Shown here: in pieces, positions 9,240 to 18,218 of the stretch
How positions within the stretch are numbered: the first letter of the stretch is position 1
How the letters are laid out: each line of letters begins with the position of its first letter
NCBI RefSeq assembly: GCF_014692515.1
Contig: NZ_JACOIK010000009.1
Coordinates: 124,001-188,000 of the forward strand
DNA from: Sphingobacterium micropteri
GTDB lineage: Bacteria; Bacteroidota; Bacteroidia; Sphingobacteriales; Sphingobacteriaceae
Direction: 5' to 3'
DNA length: 64,000 nt
The notes under the pieces: model-generated
Database searches by the model: none
Told to the model about the DNA's origin: nothing
The model's input: only the letters and a program-made list of their open reading frames with translations
Program-made: the position numbers and the translations under genes

Positions 9240-9560
9240 AAAAAGTTGTGCAAAAAATCGTCCTTCGAATCTTTGAGGAGAGGGGATAGTACTAAGGATA
9301 AATTTCTACATGCCTCAAAAATTCGCATGGACATCAGAGGCTAATAAGGGATAATACAGTTGCTGCATCCATAAATTTCTACAGTTTCCAAAGTTTTTGA
9401 GGCAACATGAGTTTTTAATGAAGGGGTAATACAATTGCATGAACCCTCCGTTAACACTGAAATGCCGCATCCGCATGTTTTACAACTGCACAAACTCATC
9501 CTTAGTACTATTCCAAATGTAAAACATTCGAAGCGGCGAGGTTTTTGCTTCTTTTTCACG
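9240..9560. repeat. Dispersed intergenic repeat, copy 2 (two modules, partly inverted)
   Basis: CTTCGAATCTTTGAGGAGAGG, TAGTACTAAGGAT and CCTCAAAAATTCGCATGGACAT match the element at 63890-63965. At the right end, CATCCTTAGTACTATTCC and CATTCGAAGCGGCGAGGTTTTTGCTTC are the same words in inverse orientation, so the copy has inverted ends. A minus-strand Cys-rich reading frame inside is a by-product of the repeat. No other gene is visible in 9201-9594. Confidence 0.55.
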
Positions 9561-9594
9561 GGGAAAAAGAAGATAATTACCTATTTTTGCCTTC

Positions 9595-12123
9595 GTGAAA
9601 TACTGTTTTACGCTTATTTTAAACCTCCTCTGGCTCACATCATTGTTTGCTCAGGAAGAACTACGCCTTATCTCTTCGAGGTACAGTACGATTATCGATC
9701 AACAAGGGTTCAGCAGTATTCAACCCGTCTATGCACACAAAGGAAATACGCTATCCGCCGACAGTGGCATTATCTACGAGGATGAGGTTGGCCGGCAGTT
9801 CTTTGAAGCATTTGGAAACGTCGTGATTACGCAGCCATCCGGCACAATTATTTATTCCGACCGACTACATTATGACGCCGCTCCGCAGATTGCGACGCTG
9901 ACGAACAATGTCCGCATGGTCGATGCCAATTCCGTATTGACTACAAATCACCTCATCTATAAGATGCGTGATAAAATAGGCAACTACACCGGGGGAGGAA
10001 GAATTATTTCTAAAGGGGATACCATTACTTCGCGAACGGCTTATTACTTCGAAAATACAGAAGATGCCTATTTTCGGAATCAGGTTGTTGTACGGACACC
10101 TGATGTAAAGATTTATACGGATACGATGCGCTACAATTCTAATCAGCGCATGACCTATTTCTTTGGACCGACGAATATCAAAGGAAATAGCGGCGAAAAC
10201 CTATATACCGAGAAAGGAAACTATAACACAGAGACGGGTGTTGCTAATTTCTCCAAAAACAATCTATATACCGAAGGAACACGTTTTTTAAAGGGCGACA
10301 GTCTTTACTACGATAGAGCGACCGGCGTAGGAAAAGCGTATAGAAACGTTGTATTTGTCGACACCTTGGATAAATTCTATGCATATGGTGGCTACGGTTT
10401 ATATGATCAAGCGGACGAATCTATTACGATGACCGACAAACCGTTAATCACGATGGTGGTGGAAAATGATTCCACCAGCTCAGCACCGGTGGATAGCCTC
10501 GCTATAACTCCCGCGGATTCTATGGAAACAGATTCCACAGACATAAAGAAGGATACCGTCGCGCAAGCGGAGATAACGCAAACAGAGGAACCCGATGTAA
10601 CTGCTGACAACGAGATCATTACCACAACGGATTCTACACAGATGACACTCCCCCGTGATACAGCAAAGGTAGATTCTGTTTATATGACTGCCGATACACT
10701 CTATTCGCGCATGATTATGCTACGTGATTACAAAGCATTAGATTTTAAACTGGATCGAAGTGGTGGAGAAATTGAAACCGACGAGGACGTTAATTACGGA
10801 GACGAGGGCGACTATGGAGCGGATAATACGGACATAGAAACAGAAAATCTGACACCGTTATCCGACTCAATTAAGACGATTGTCGATAGTGTCTCGATGG
10901 ACAGTATTTCTGTTGATGGGATCATGGACAGTATACTTATAGATAGCACAGCGATTCATAGGGAGATGGATAGCTTAAAGACCATCGTGACGGAAAAAGC
11001 GGAAGAAAAGTTAACAATAGAAAAGCCGCAAGAAATCAAAAAAGCAGTTCCGGTGGACTCGGCTAAACGAGCAACAATTATTAAGGAGGCGGCTAGAGCG
11101 GACATCTCTAGAAGCATGCGACAGGATTCGATATTACGGCAACAAGCAGTGATTCCAGAAGAAGCCACTGCGGACAGCCTAATTAATCAAGCGATAGCTA
11201 CCGCCCAAACGCCGGATAAAACCTTCAAAGACACCACGAATGAAGCTTATCTTGATACGGCTCGAACACGGATTGTCAAGGCTTATTACAATGTCCGAAT
11301 GTTCAAATCGGATTTGCAGGCGGTAGCTGATTCTGTTTATTACGGCATGGCTGACTCTATGTTTCGGTTCATGGGGAGGCCTATGATTTGGGCGGAGGGA
11401 TCGCAAATTTCGTCCGACACCATCTATATGCAGATTCAGAACCAGCGCATGGATAACGCCTTACTAATTAATAATGCCTTTATGGTAAATGCGGTAATGG
11501 ACACGGTCAAGTTCAATCAGCTCAAAGGTCGAAAGATTACCGCTTTCTTTGCCAATAACTCTATTGACCGAATGTATGTAGACGGAAATGCAGAGAATTT
11601 AAGTTTTGCCACGAATGATAAAACCCACCGGATAACGGAGATGTTCCACGACCGAGGCGCGCGTATTAAAATCAAAATGGAGGGTAAAAAAATCATTGAC
11701 TACATTACGATACGAAAAGTAGACCAAAAGCTTTATCCTTTTAAGCAAGTAACGCAAGAAAATGAAGTCTTACCTGGATTCGTTTGGCGACCACAGGACC
11801 GGCCCAAATCGAAAGAGGATATGATGAACCGGAAACGGGAGATCGAAAAACCGGAAGCTCCTGCGGGAAGCCCACAGGATGAAAATACGCTCGGAACGCC
11901 CGATGAAATGATGGAAATTGATGAACTGACAGAAACATCTGAAGAGCCGGTAACACAACAGGAGAAAGAAGAAACGCCAGCCCAAGCGGAAGAAGAGCCG
12001 GAAACACCGATAACTGGAGAAGAAGAGGCTTCAAAAGCAGCATCAACTGAAGAAAAATCGGTGGAGAAGGAGGTGGAACCCGTGAAGCCCACTGAAGAAG
12101 AAAATGGTTCCGATATCGAATAA
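9595..12123 (+). CDS. OstA/LptA-like envelope protein with long acidic extension
   Basis: 842 aa. GTG start followed by a signal peptide (YCFTLILNLLWLTSLFAQ, cleavage after Ala-Gln). Residues about 20-240 contain the repeated beta-strand units of the OstA/LptA fold (YAHKGNTLSADSGIIYEDE, ALTNNVRMVDANSVLTTNHLIY, TDTMRYNSN). Residues about 290-540 are low-complexity and rich in Asp, Ser and Thr (DSTDIKKDT, DSVSMDSISVDG). A second OstA-like block follows at about 545-735. The tail is Glu/Pro/Thr-rich. LptA-type proteins carry lipopolysaccharide across the periplasm; Bacteroidota homologues of this size are common, but their exact step is unproved. Confidence 0.8.
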   Translation: MKYCFTLILNLLWLTSLFAQEELRLISSRYSTIIDQQGFSSIQPVYAHKGNTLSADSGIIYEDEVGRQFFEAFGNVVITQPSGTIIYSDRLHYDAAPQIATLTNNVRMVDANSVLTTNHLIYKMRDKIGNYTGGGRIISKGDTITSRTAYYFENTEDAYFRNQVVVRTPDVKIYTDTMRYNSNQRMTYFFGPTNIKGNSGENLYTEKGNYNTETGVANFSKNNLYTEGTRFLKGDSLYYDRATGVGKAYRNVVFVDTLDKFYAYGGYGLYDQADESITMTDKPLITMVVENDSTSSAPVDSLAITPADSMETDSTDIKKDTVAQAEITQTEEPDVTADNEIITTTDSTQMTLPRDTAKVDSVYMTADTLYSRMIMLRDYKALDFKLDRSGGEIETDEDVNYGDEGDYGADNTDIETENLTPLSDSIKTIVDSVSMDSISVDGIMDSILIDSTAIHREMDSLKTIVTEKAEEKLTIEKPQEIKKAVPVDSAKRATIIKEAARADISRSMRQDSILRQQAVIPEEATADSLINQAIATAQTPDKTFKDTTNEAYLDTARTRIVKAYYNVRMFKSDLQAVADSVYYGMADSMFRFMGRPMIWAEGSQISSDTIYMQIQNQRMDNALLINNAFMVNAVMDTVKFNQLKGRKITAFFANNSIDRMYVDGNAENLSFATNDKTHRITEMFHDRGARIKIKMEGKKIIDYITIRKVDQKLYPFKQVTQENEVLPGFVWRPQDRPKSKEDMMNRKREIEKPEAPAGSPQDENTLGTPDEMMEIDELTETSEEPVTQQEKEETPAQAEEEPETPITGEEEASKAASTEEKSVEKEVEPVKPTEEENGSDIE

Positions 12124-12149
12124 CTGTTAAGGGTACCTCGCTGTATCGT

Positions 12150-12569
12150 GTGGTTTCTTTCCAAAAAGATGTTCCTGTTTTAACAGCGAATGTACTTGTT
12201 TTCCCCTAAGACGTAGTTGATTTGGTAGATCATGTCGTTTGTTTAGCGGAGAATGAAGTTTATCTGCCGACGGATGTACCTGTTTTTCTAAAAGATGTCG
12301 TTGTTTTCGTATAAGAAGTAGTTAGCTAAGTAGATCATGTAGTTGTTTTAGCTGCGGATAAAGCTAATCTGTCTGCGGATGTAGCTACTTTTCTAAAAGC
12401 TGTAGTTAGTTTAGCAGATTATGTCGTTGGTTTTCCAAAAGATATAGCTATTTTCTCAAAAGGAGTAGTTCGTTTAGCCTTTCATGTAGTTGTTTTCTCA
12501 AAAGATGTAGTTAGTTTAGCAAACCATGTAGTTGTTTTCCCAAAAGATGTAACTGTTTTATCCCGCCTG
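12150..12569. repeat. Twenty tandem 21-bp degenerate repeats
   Basis: Starting at 12150 there are exactly twenty contiguous 21-mers with no indels; the consensus is close to GTAGTTGTTTTCTCAAAAGAT. In the 3' half two types alternate, one ending CAAAAGAT and one with AGTTTAGCA...CAT, so the higher-order period is 42 bp. Read in register on the plus strand, the units translate to heptapeptides such as VVVFSKD and VVSLANH, but units 3, 8 and 9 contain in-frame TAA. No start codon is seen. The rest of 12124-12730 holds no gene. Confidence 0.85.
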
Positions 12570-12730
12570 TTTTCAAAATTACAACTCTAAAAAACTGCAA
12601 TTATTGCATTTAAACCTCGATTTTCATTCGTTTTATCGCTCAAATAGCGTCTAAAAAGGTTCATATTTTCGCCAATTTCACCTTATACTTTGAGGCATAC
12701 CTATGGTTAACAACACCGAACTAACGCCAA

Positions 12731-13309
12731 TCAGCGATTATCTTCTTTCAAAAACGCTGCTAATTTTCCTACCGCAATCGCCCGATGACTGATTTCGTTT
12801 TTCTCTTCGGAAGTCATTTCGGCAAACGTTTTATTATACCCTTCGGGGATAAAAATAGGATCATAACCAAAACCTCCTGAACCTCTACGCTCGTCAATGA
12901 TACTTCCTTCGATACTTCCCTCAAAGAAATATTGCTGTTCATTTAGAAAAAGCGAAATCACTGTGCGAAATCGAGCAATACGGTTTTGGCTGTCTCCTAA
13001 TTTGGAGAATACCAAATCAATATTCTTTTCCATATCACGTGAGCCGGAATAGCGGGCGGAATAAATACCTGGCTCTCCGTTAAGAGCATCTATCTCCAAT
13101 CCGGAGTCGTCGCCGAAACAATCCAGCCTGTATTTATGGAAAAGATAGTCCGTTTTCTGTTTTGCATTCTCCTCAAAGGTCACACCGGTTTCGGGAATAT
13201 CATCCGAACAACCAATATCCGTTAAAGATTTTATACTGAATTTATCCCCAATAATAGCTTGTACTTCTTCAAGCTTATGGGCGTTGTTCGTTGCAAATAC
13301 TAATTCCAT
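12731..13309 (-). CDS. rdgB: Non-canonical purine NTP pyrophosphatase (RdgB/HAM1)
   Basis: 192 aa. It starts with ELVFATNNAHKLEEVQ, the HAM1 signature. FGDDSGLEIDALNGEPGIYSARYSG, GGFGYDPIFIPEGYNKTFAEM and SHRAIA are the other conserved blocks. It hydrolyses ITP, dITP and XTP to monophosphates, keeping damaged purines out of nucleic acids. I chose ATG at 13309 because the conserved N-terminus begins there; the open frame extends 40 codons further without homology signal. Confidence 0.95.
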   Translation of the reverse strand: MELVFATNNAHKLEEVQAIIGDKFSIKSLTDIGCSDDIPETGVTFEENAKQKTDYLFHKYRLDCFGDDSGLEIDALNGEPGIYSARYSGSRDMEKNIDLVFSKLGDSQNRIARFRTVISLFLNEQQYFFEGSIEGSIIDERRGSGGFGYDPIFIPEGYNKTFAEMTSEEKNEISHRAIAVGKLAAFLKEDNR

Positions 13310-13355
13310 TTTTTTGTTGTTAGACAAGGTTAAGAGGTTAGAAATTTTTAGCTCC

Positions 13356-13886
13356 TTACGTCCCAATAAACACTTTAAACTCATTCCAGAATAGTCTCTT
13401 CTTTTGCACATCGGCAAACATCTCCTCAAAGCTGAACGTATTGAATACCGTTGCTACACGACCTTTCATATACGAATTATGTGCGATTTCGGGAAGTTTG
13501 AGCGATATAGGCTCTACACCGAGCAAGGTAATCTTAGTCGGTTGAAAAAACTGCATGATCCGCTTGAAATCATTGGGATTATGCGGATTTGCTAAGTTGA
13601 CGACCGCAACATTTTCAAACGACAGATTGAGCGCGCTCAACGTTTTCAAAAACGCATCCTCGGCCTGTGGTGAAAAATACGGAAAATCGGGGTAGCGTAA
13701 GATAAAGAGGACACCTGTAGATTTATCGCCTTGGTATATAAATTCTTCTACTTCTTTTCCACTTGCATCATCCTCTACATTTCCGACAGATGAAACCATT
13801 GCCTCCTCTTTCTCCTTTGGAAGGAAAAGAGTTTCCGATAGAAGAGCTTGAAGTGCGATAGGGTTATCTGTTATTAGTTGGCTCAT
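13356..13886 (-). CDS. Conserved hypothetical protein upstream of rdgB
   Basis: 176 aa, soluble, not recognised. The N-terminus (MSQLITDNPIALQALLSETLFLP) is helical. The middle has alternating strands and helices (GVLFILRYPDFPYFSPQAEDAFLKTLSALNL, VAVVNLANP, ITLLGVEPISLKLP), which suggests an alpha/beta fold. It ends with a YADVQKK-like helix (EEMFADVQKKRLFWNEFKVFI). It precedes rdgB by 46 bases on the same strand. A relation to DNA polymerase III psi-type subunits was considered but cannot be supported by any motif. Confidence 0.6.
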   Translation of the reverse strand: MSQLITDNPIALQALLSETLFLPKEKEEAMVSSVGNVEDDASGKEVEEFIYQGDKSTGVLFILRYPDFPYFSPQAEDAFLKTLSALNLSFENVAVVNLANPHNPNDFKRIMQFFQPTKITLLGVEPISLKLPEIAHNSYMKGRVATVFNTFSFEEMFADVQKKRLFWNEFKVFIGT

Positions 13887-13923
13887 TGATTTTTATAAAA
13901 GTTAGAAAGTTAAAATGGTTAGA

Positions 13924-13966
13924 AAGTTAGAGGGTTTCAAACACGAACTTCTTAACCCTCTAACTT
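13924..13966. repeat. Inverted repeat between the deoxyhypusine-synthase-like gene and the 13356 gene
   Basis: AAGTTAGAGGGTT (13924-13936) and AACCCTCTAACTT (13954-13966) are perfect 13-bp arms with a 17-base loop. The surrounding bases are also built of GTTAGAAA-like words. It could act as a bidirectional transcript end. Confidence 0.55.
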
Positions 13967-13987
13967 CTTAACGTTCTAACTCCTTAA

Positions 13988-14968
13988 TTAATGCCCTAAA
14001 ATATAAGAGAAAATCAACGGTGCTACGATCGTAGCATCAGACTCCACCACAAACTTCGGTGTGTCTATATCTAATTTACCCCATGTGATTTTCTCATTAG
14101 GAACAGCACCCGAATACGAGCCATAAGAAGTCGTTGAATCTGATATCTGACAGAAATAGGACCAAAAAGGCACATCTTCCCATTCCAAATCTTGGTACAT
14201 CATCGGTACGACACAAATAGGAAAATCACCCGATATACCACCTGCAATCTGGAAGAACCCCACACCTTTACCTTCTGAATTGGCACGGTACCATTCCGTT
14301 AAATAGATCATATATTCAATACCTGACTTCACCGTGCTGGCCTTTAAGTTACCTTTAATCACATTGGCCGCAAAGATATTTCCGGTTGTCGAATCTTCCC
14401 AACCCGGACATACGATCGGTAGATTTTTCTCTGCTGCAGCCACAATCCACGAGTTCTTCGGATCAATTTCATAGTATTGCTCCAATACACCCGAATTTAC
14501 CACTTGGTACAAAAATTCGTGCGGCAGATAACGTTCACCTTTTTCCTCTGCGGCATGCCAAACATCTTCCAAGTGCTTCTGTAAACGACGAAAGGCTTCT
14601 TCTTCCGGAATACAGGTATCCGTTACGCGGTTATAATGTTGGTCTAACAATTCGCGCTCTTGCTCCGGCGTCAGATCACGATAATTGGGTACACGCTTAT
14701 AATGTGAATGCGCCACCAGATTCATCACATCTTCCTCCAGATTCGCACCAGTACAAGAAATAATATGGACTTTATCTTGACGGATCATTTCCGCCAGTGA
14801 AATTCCTAATTCGGCTGTACTCATCGCACCGCCCAACGAGATTAACATCTTTCCACCTTCCAATAGGTGCGTTTCGTATCCCTTCGCTGCATCTACCAAA
14901 GCAGCTGCATTGAAATGCAAGTAGTTTTTCTCGATGAATTGAGAAATAGGACCTTTTTGTGTACGCAT
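13988..14968 (-). CDS. Deoxyhypusine-synthase-like protein
   Basis: 326 aa, full length for the family. GGKMLISLGGAMSTAELGISLAEMIRQDKVHIISCTGANLEEDVMNLVAH is the NAD-binding core, and GIEYMIYLTEWYRANS...GVGFFQIAGGISGDFPICVVPMMYQDL holds the later active-site region. Archaeal and eukaryotic enzymes transfer aminobutyl from spermidine to eIF5A; bacterial members have no eIF5A target and at least some act in polyamine metabolism, such as homospermidine formation (family knowledge). The substrate here is unknown. It stands alone with a 5' spacer of about 90 bases. Confidence 0.85.
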   Translation of the reverse strand: MRTQKGPISQFIEKNYLHFNAAALVDAAKGYETHLLEGGKMLISLGGAMSTAELGISLAEMIRQDKVHIISCTGANLEEDVMNLVAHSHYKRVPNYRDLTPEQERELLDQHYNRVTDTCIPEEEAFRRLQKHLEDVWHAAEEKGERYLPHEFLYQVVNSGVLEQYYEIDPKNSWIVAAAEKNLPIVCPGWEDSTTGNIFAANVIKGNLKASTVKSGIEYMIYLTEWYRANSEGKGVGFFQIAGGISGDFPICVVPMMYQDLEWEDVPFWSYFCQISDSTTSYGSYSGAVPNEKITWGKLDIDTPKFVVESDATIVAPLIFSYILGH

Positions 14969-15060
14969 AGTTTCAAATTTTCTGTTCTACTCGCAAAGGT
15001 ACAATAAAAAGAACGATTTCTTTTGTCGCTTTTAAGAGCAAAAGTAGTTAATGTGTCGAG

Positions 15061-16950
15061 CTACTGCCTTTCTATTTTATAGAAAAAATCTTCTGAATGA
15101 CCGTATCCATCACGATCTTCCGGATCCACTTCAATGAATACCTTACCATGTAAAGATTCAACTTTGAAATCTGCTCTAACACTATTAAACCAAGTGAACC
15201 CCACGGAGAACAATCTCAATACACCATCTCTATAGAGCAAGCGATGGTCTGCAGCATCATCCCATCTTATCCATTCAGATTTATCAAGGCTATATCGCTG
15301 TACAGCAGTACTATTCCCCTGTGCGTCGAATCTAAATCGGTATCCATTATACCCGATAGCATGAGACAACTCACCGGTCTGACTATCATAACTTCGCACA
15401 ACCCACCAAGTGCCTGTATAATCCATCAGCTGTTCCTTCTTCACTTCCACCGGTACACCTCCTTCAAACGAACTTATGTCATCTTTATATACATAATTCA
15501 ATGTACCGCGTAGACTTTCCTCATCGGCACTAACGATCTTCACCTTAATATTCAGCTCACCCGCTTCCGTCAAAGAGATGTCCTCCAATTCGATGTTTTG
15601 ATGGTCTATACTAAAAGAGAGATAGTCTAGGATATCCGATGGCGCGCCGACATTGAGCATCTGGCTATTGGTAGGCAAGGTCTCGATCGGCAACAGGCTG
15701 AAATTAGCAAAAGGAATATTTTTGTTGCACCAAGATAATGCATCATTGATTTTCGTTTTCATGCTGACAAGCTCCTGCAGATCCCTGAAGAAAGTCTGTA
15801 GCTCTGCCGAAGAGCTGTTTACATCACCCTTCTCCAAACGACGCCCTTCCAAATGGAAAGGCAATGGCGTATATTCGTCGTGGTACAACAATAAGGCATC
15901 CATATTATCGTTGGCCGCGGCTTTCAGTCCCGGAACCGTCCCTCTTGCTGACAACCGAGATTGTCTCGATGAAAAACTACCAACTAACCGATCAAATTTG
16001 AGTGTGATATTATGCCAGATAATATCCGTAATCTCTTGAAATGTGGCTCGTGCCTCATATGCACATGCTACCGCAACGCCCCCCAGAACCACAGTATGCC
16101 AAGCATAAGGTTTTCCATAAACCGCCACAACACCGGACACGCCCATCGTGATGATATATCGCGAAAACTTACCGAACAGCAATAAATTCCCAATGCGTCC
16201 ACCTACAGTGGATCGTCCTGTATTGGAACTCAGGCTCACTTGATGGGCAGACATCAAGTTTGGTCGGTCTGCGGACATACGAAAACCATCGCCCGCTTCC
16301 TGTACAACCACTGATCCGGCCATCATATTCCGGCGCTCAGTCCTACTCCTCCTCATATCATCCAGTTCTGCAAAGACCTCCTCAAACATCGACTTATTGG
16401 CCTGATAGGTCATTGCCATGATACGCCGCTGTTCGGTTGTAGCATTTTCATATATTTCCACAACATTATACAAACTCTGCAATACCAACCCATTGGATGT
16501 CGTATCGTCACTACGCTCCTGGGCAAAACGTGTAAATCCTGTCAGCAGAGGTGCAATCGTTGCATCGGCTGACTGCGACAGCACGGGATCCCTCAGGGTA
16601 TAAGTAATCTTTAGGTTGCCCAATTCCGGAATAACCAGTTCCTGTTCGCCATCCGGCACATCTTCCAACAGTATAAAGGCTAGTTCTTTTTCTCCGGCTT
16701 TTGCCAGCAGGATATCAACATCGCCGATTTTGCCTTTGTACTCCTCTTTTTGTAAGGAGAGATCTCCAACATCGATGACCTTCAACCCATAGCGGACAAT
16801 ATCCCCGCCATTGATATGTTTTGCCTCCTTGTCATCTTCTTTGTTTGGCAAGGCACTGTCTTTCTTACAAGCCGTTAAAAAAAGGAGAAAGAAAAAAAAA
16901 TAAGCGATTCTGGTAAGTACCCACTTGATCTTATCGTTTTGATTATTCAT
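15061..16950 (-). CDS. Large lipoprotein of unknown function, palindrome-controlled
   Basis: 629 aa. The signal peptide ends in a lipobox (FFFFLLFLTAC), so the mature protein is anchored through Cys, followed by KKDSALPNKEDD. A hydrophobic, glycine-containing stretch lies around residues 255-295 (FSRYIITMGVSGVVAVYGKPY, VVLGGVAVACAYEARATF). The C-terminal 120 residues look lipocalin- or META-like: YTGTWWVVRSYDSQTGELSHAIGYNGYRFRF. It is transcribed divergently from the 17377 operon, with palindrome site A about 90 bp upstream. No family was recognised. Confidence 0.7.
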   Translation of the reverse strand: MNNQNDKIKWVLTRIAYFFFFLLFLTACKKDSALPNKEDDKEAKHINGGDIVRYGLKVIDVGDLSLQKEEYKGKIGDVDILLAKAGEKELAFILLEDVPDGEQELVIPELGNLKITYTLRDPVLSQSADATIAPLLTGFTRFAQERSDDTTSNGLVLQSLYNVVEIYENATTEQRRIMAMTYQANKSMFEEVFAELDDMRRSRTERRNMMAGSVVVQEAGDGFRMSADRPNLMSAHQVSLSSNTGRSTVGGRIGNLLLFGKFSRYIITMGVSGVVAVYGKPYAWHTVVLGGVAVACAYEARATFQEITDIIWHNITLKFDRLVGSFSSRQSRLSARGTVPGLKAAANDNMDALLLYHDEYTPLPFHLEGRRLEKGDVNSSSAELQTFFRDLQELVSMKTKINDALSWCNKNIPFANFSLLPIETLPTNSQMLNVGAPSDILDYLSFSIDHQNIELEDISLTEAGELNIKVKIVSADEESLRGTLNYVYKDDISSFEGGVPVEVKKEQLMDYTGTWWVVRSYDSQTGELSHAIGYNGYRFRFDAQGNSTAVQRYSLDKSEWIRWDDAADHRLLYRDGVLRLFSVGFTWFNSVRADFKVESLHGKVFIEVDPEDRDGYGHSEDFFYKIERQ

Positions 16951-17012
16951 ATCTTTGACTAATACGTTTGGTATTTATTTTATTTCATAGATGGTTTGCC
17001 TACCATCCTCTA

Positions 17013-17062
17013 CAAAGAAATAGACATATTCTTTGATTTAAAATACCCACTAGTGGGTATTT
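17013..17062 (-). promoter_or_regulatory. Regulatory palindrome A and -7-like box for the 15061 lipoprotein gene
   Basis: A perfect 22-bp palindrome at 17041-17062 has the core TACCCACTAGTGGGTA. On the minus strand, TTTCTTTG lies at 17020-17013, exactly 21 bp from the palindrome edge, the same spacing as at sites B, C and E. On the plus strand a TACCTTTG at 17068-17075 lies only 6 bp away, so this site may affect a second, rightward promoter. Confidence 0.7.
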
Positions 17063-17078
17063 TAGTATACCTTTGGAT

Positions 17079-17192
17079 ATGTACACACTGACATGGACAA
17101 TAGGTCGGGAGGAAATTATTATTCTTTCCATTCTTATTTTTATATTGTTTTTCTTTTGGTTTGTTTTCAGCCGCTTATTACGGAGAAAGTAA
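17079..17192 (+). CDS. Possible small membrane protein (37 aa)
   Basis: Short frame between palindromes A and B: MYTLTWTIGREE, then a 20-residue hydrophobic helix (IIILSILIFILFFFWFVF), then a basic end SRLLRRK. The helix plus positive tail is plausible for a small inner-membrane protein. A TACCTTTG box lies just upstream (17068-17075), which would give a very short leader. No homologue was recognised and it may be chance. Confidence 0.4.
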   Translation: MYTLTWTIGREEIIILSILIFILFFFWFVFSRLLRRK

Positions 17193-17259
17193 TCATATCC
17201 ACTTCATTACGAGCTAGTAACAAAAATACCCCTTCAACCCATTAACCTTAACTAAGTAA

Positions 17260-17309
17260 AAATACCCATTAGTGGGTATTTACAAGCATGAAAACCTGTT
17301 GTAGGTTTG
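17260..17309 (+). promoter_or_regulatory. Regulatory palindrome B and promoter of the envelope operon
   Basis: The palindrome at 17260-17281 has core TACCCATTAGTGGGTA (one central mismatch). TAGGTTTG at 17302-17309 starts 21 bp after its edge and fits the TAnnTTTG -7 box. The predicted start of transcription is near 17315, about 60 bases before the 17377 gene. The palindrome occupies the -33 region, as expected for a class II activator. Confidence 0.75.
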
Positions 17310-17376
17310 CAAAGACAAAAATGCCGATTAAAGTACATAAAAGAATAATTCAACTAACGTTTTATTTTTATCAACA

Positions 17377-18174
17377 ATGAAAAGTAATTTATTAACCGTC
17401 ATACTGCTTGCATTTTCAATTACACCATTCGTCGCAAATGCACAAATGGCATCTTCTTTAAAAAAAGAAGGCCAAAACATGGTCAAGTTTAACATCCTTC
17501 CTCTTTTGGGCGGAAAATTCGCCTTTGAATATGAACGCCTATTGACCGACCGCATCAGCGTGGGGGCAGCAATAAGTCTGCGCCCCAAAAAGGGAATACC
17601 CTTCGGTTCTACGGTAAAAGATATCGTGGATGACGAAGAGTTGAACGATCTCATCGATAACTTCAAGAGCTCCAATTTCTCTATCACGCCCGAGGCACGT
17701 TTCTATGTTTCCAAACGAGGGACATTTCGAGGTTTTTACATCGCTCCTTATCTGAAATACGCTAGCTATAGTGCCACACTTCCTTTCGATTTTGATGTCG
17801 ATATAGATGATGCGAATACAGATATTTATAGCCGTACAGAAACCATCCCCCTGAATGGAAGTATACAGTCGTTTACCGCCGGACTTTCATTGGGAACCCA
17901 TTTCAAACTATCCAAAAACATCTACTTAGATTGGCGAATTATAGGGCCAGGGTACGGAAGTGCCAAGGGAAACGTAACCGGAAAGATGGAACTCGATAGC
18001 GAAGAACAGGCATCCTTGCGTGAAAGCCTGGACGAACTCAAAGTAGATCTGGAAGATTTACCGGTAGGTATCAAGATCGAATCAGAAGTGCGTGCCGATG
18101 GTGCAGATATTAACATCTTACGCAGTCCTTGGGCAGGTATTCGAACAGGGCTATCCATCGGCTACCGTTTTTAA
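17377..18174 (+). CDS. Outer-membrane beta-barrel protein
   Basis: 265 aa. Signal peptide KSNLLTVILLAFSITPFVANAQ. The mature part alternates amphipathic strands: VKFNILPLLGGKFAFEYERLLTDRISVGAAISL, GFYIAPYLKYASYS, FTAGLSLGTHFKLSKNIYLDWRIIGPGYG, WAGIRTGLSIGYRF. The final Phe is typical for insertion by the Bam complex. A charged insert (LDSEEQASLRESLDELKVDLEDL) would be an extracellular or periplasmic loop. It is the first gene of a five-gene run behind palindrome B. It resembles DUF3575-type barrels in layout only. Confidence 0.75.
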   Translation: MKSNLLTVILLAFSITPFVANAQMASSLKKEGQNMVKFNILPLLGGKFAFEYERLLTDRISVGAAISLRPKKGIPFGSTVKDIVDDEELNDLIDNFKSSNFSITPEARFYVSKRGTFRGFYIAPYLKYASYSATLPFDFDVDIDDANTDIYSRTETIPLNGSIQSFTAGLSLGTHFKLSKNIYLDWRIIGPGYGSAKGNVTGKMELDSEEQASLRESLDELKVDLEDLPVGIKIESEVRADGADINILRSPWAGIRTGLSIGYRF

Positions 18175-18218
18175 CAAAAAGTAAACATATATAGTATTAA
18201 CCCCTAAAATAAAGCAAG

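Noticed and set aside
9341-9559. Small Cys-rich protein on the minus strand
   Set aside because: It lies wholly in the dispersed repeat, and the repeated peptides follow from the DNA repeats.
12150-12569. CRISPR array
   Set aside because: The 21-bp units are contiguous, with no spacers, and are too diverged; no cas gene is near.
13356-13886. DNA polymerase III psi (HolD) homologue
   Set aside because: No specific motif could be matched; only size and a general alpha/beta pattern agree.
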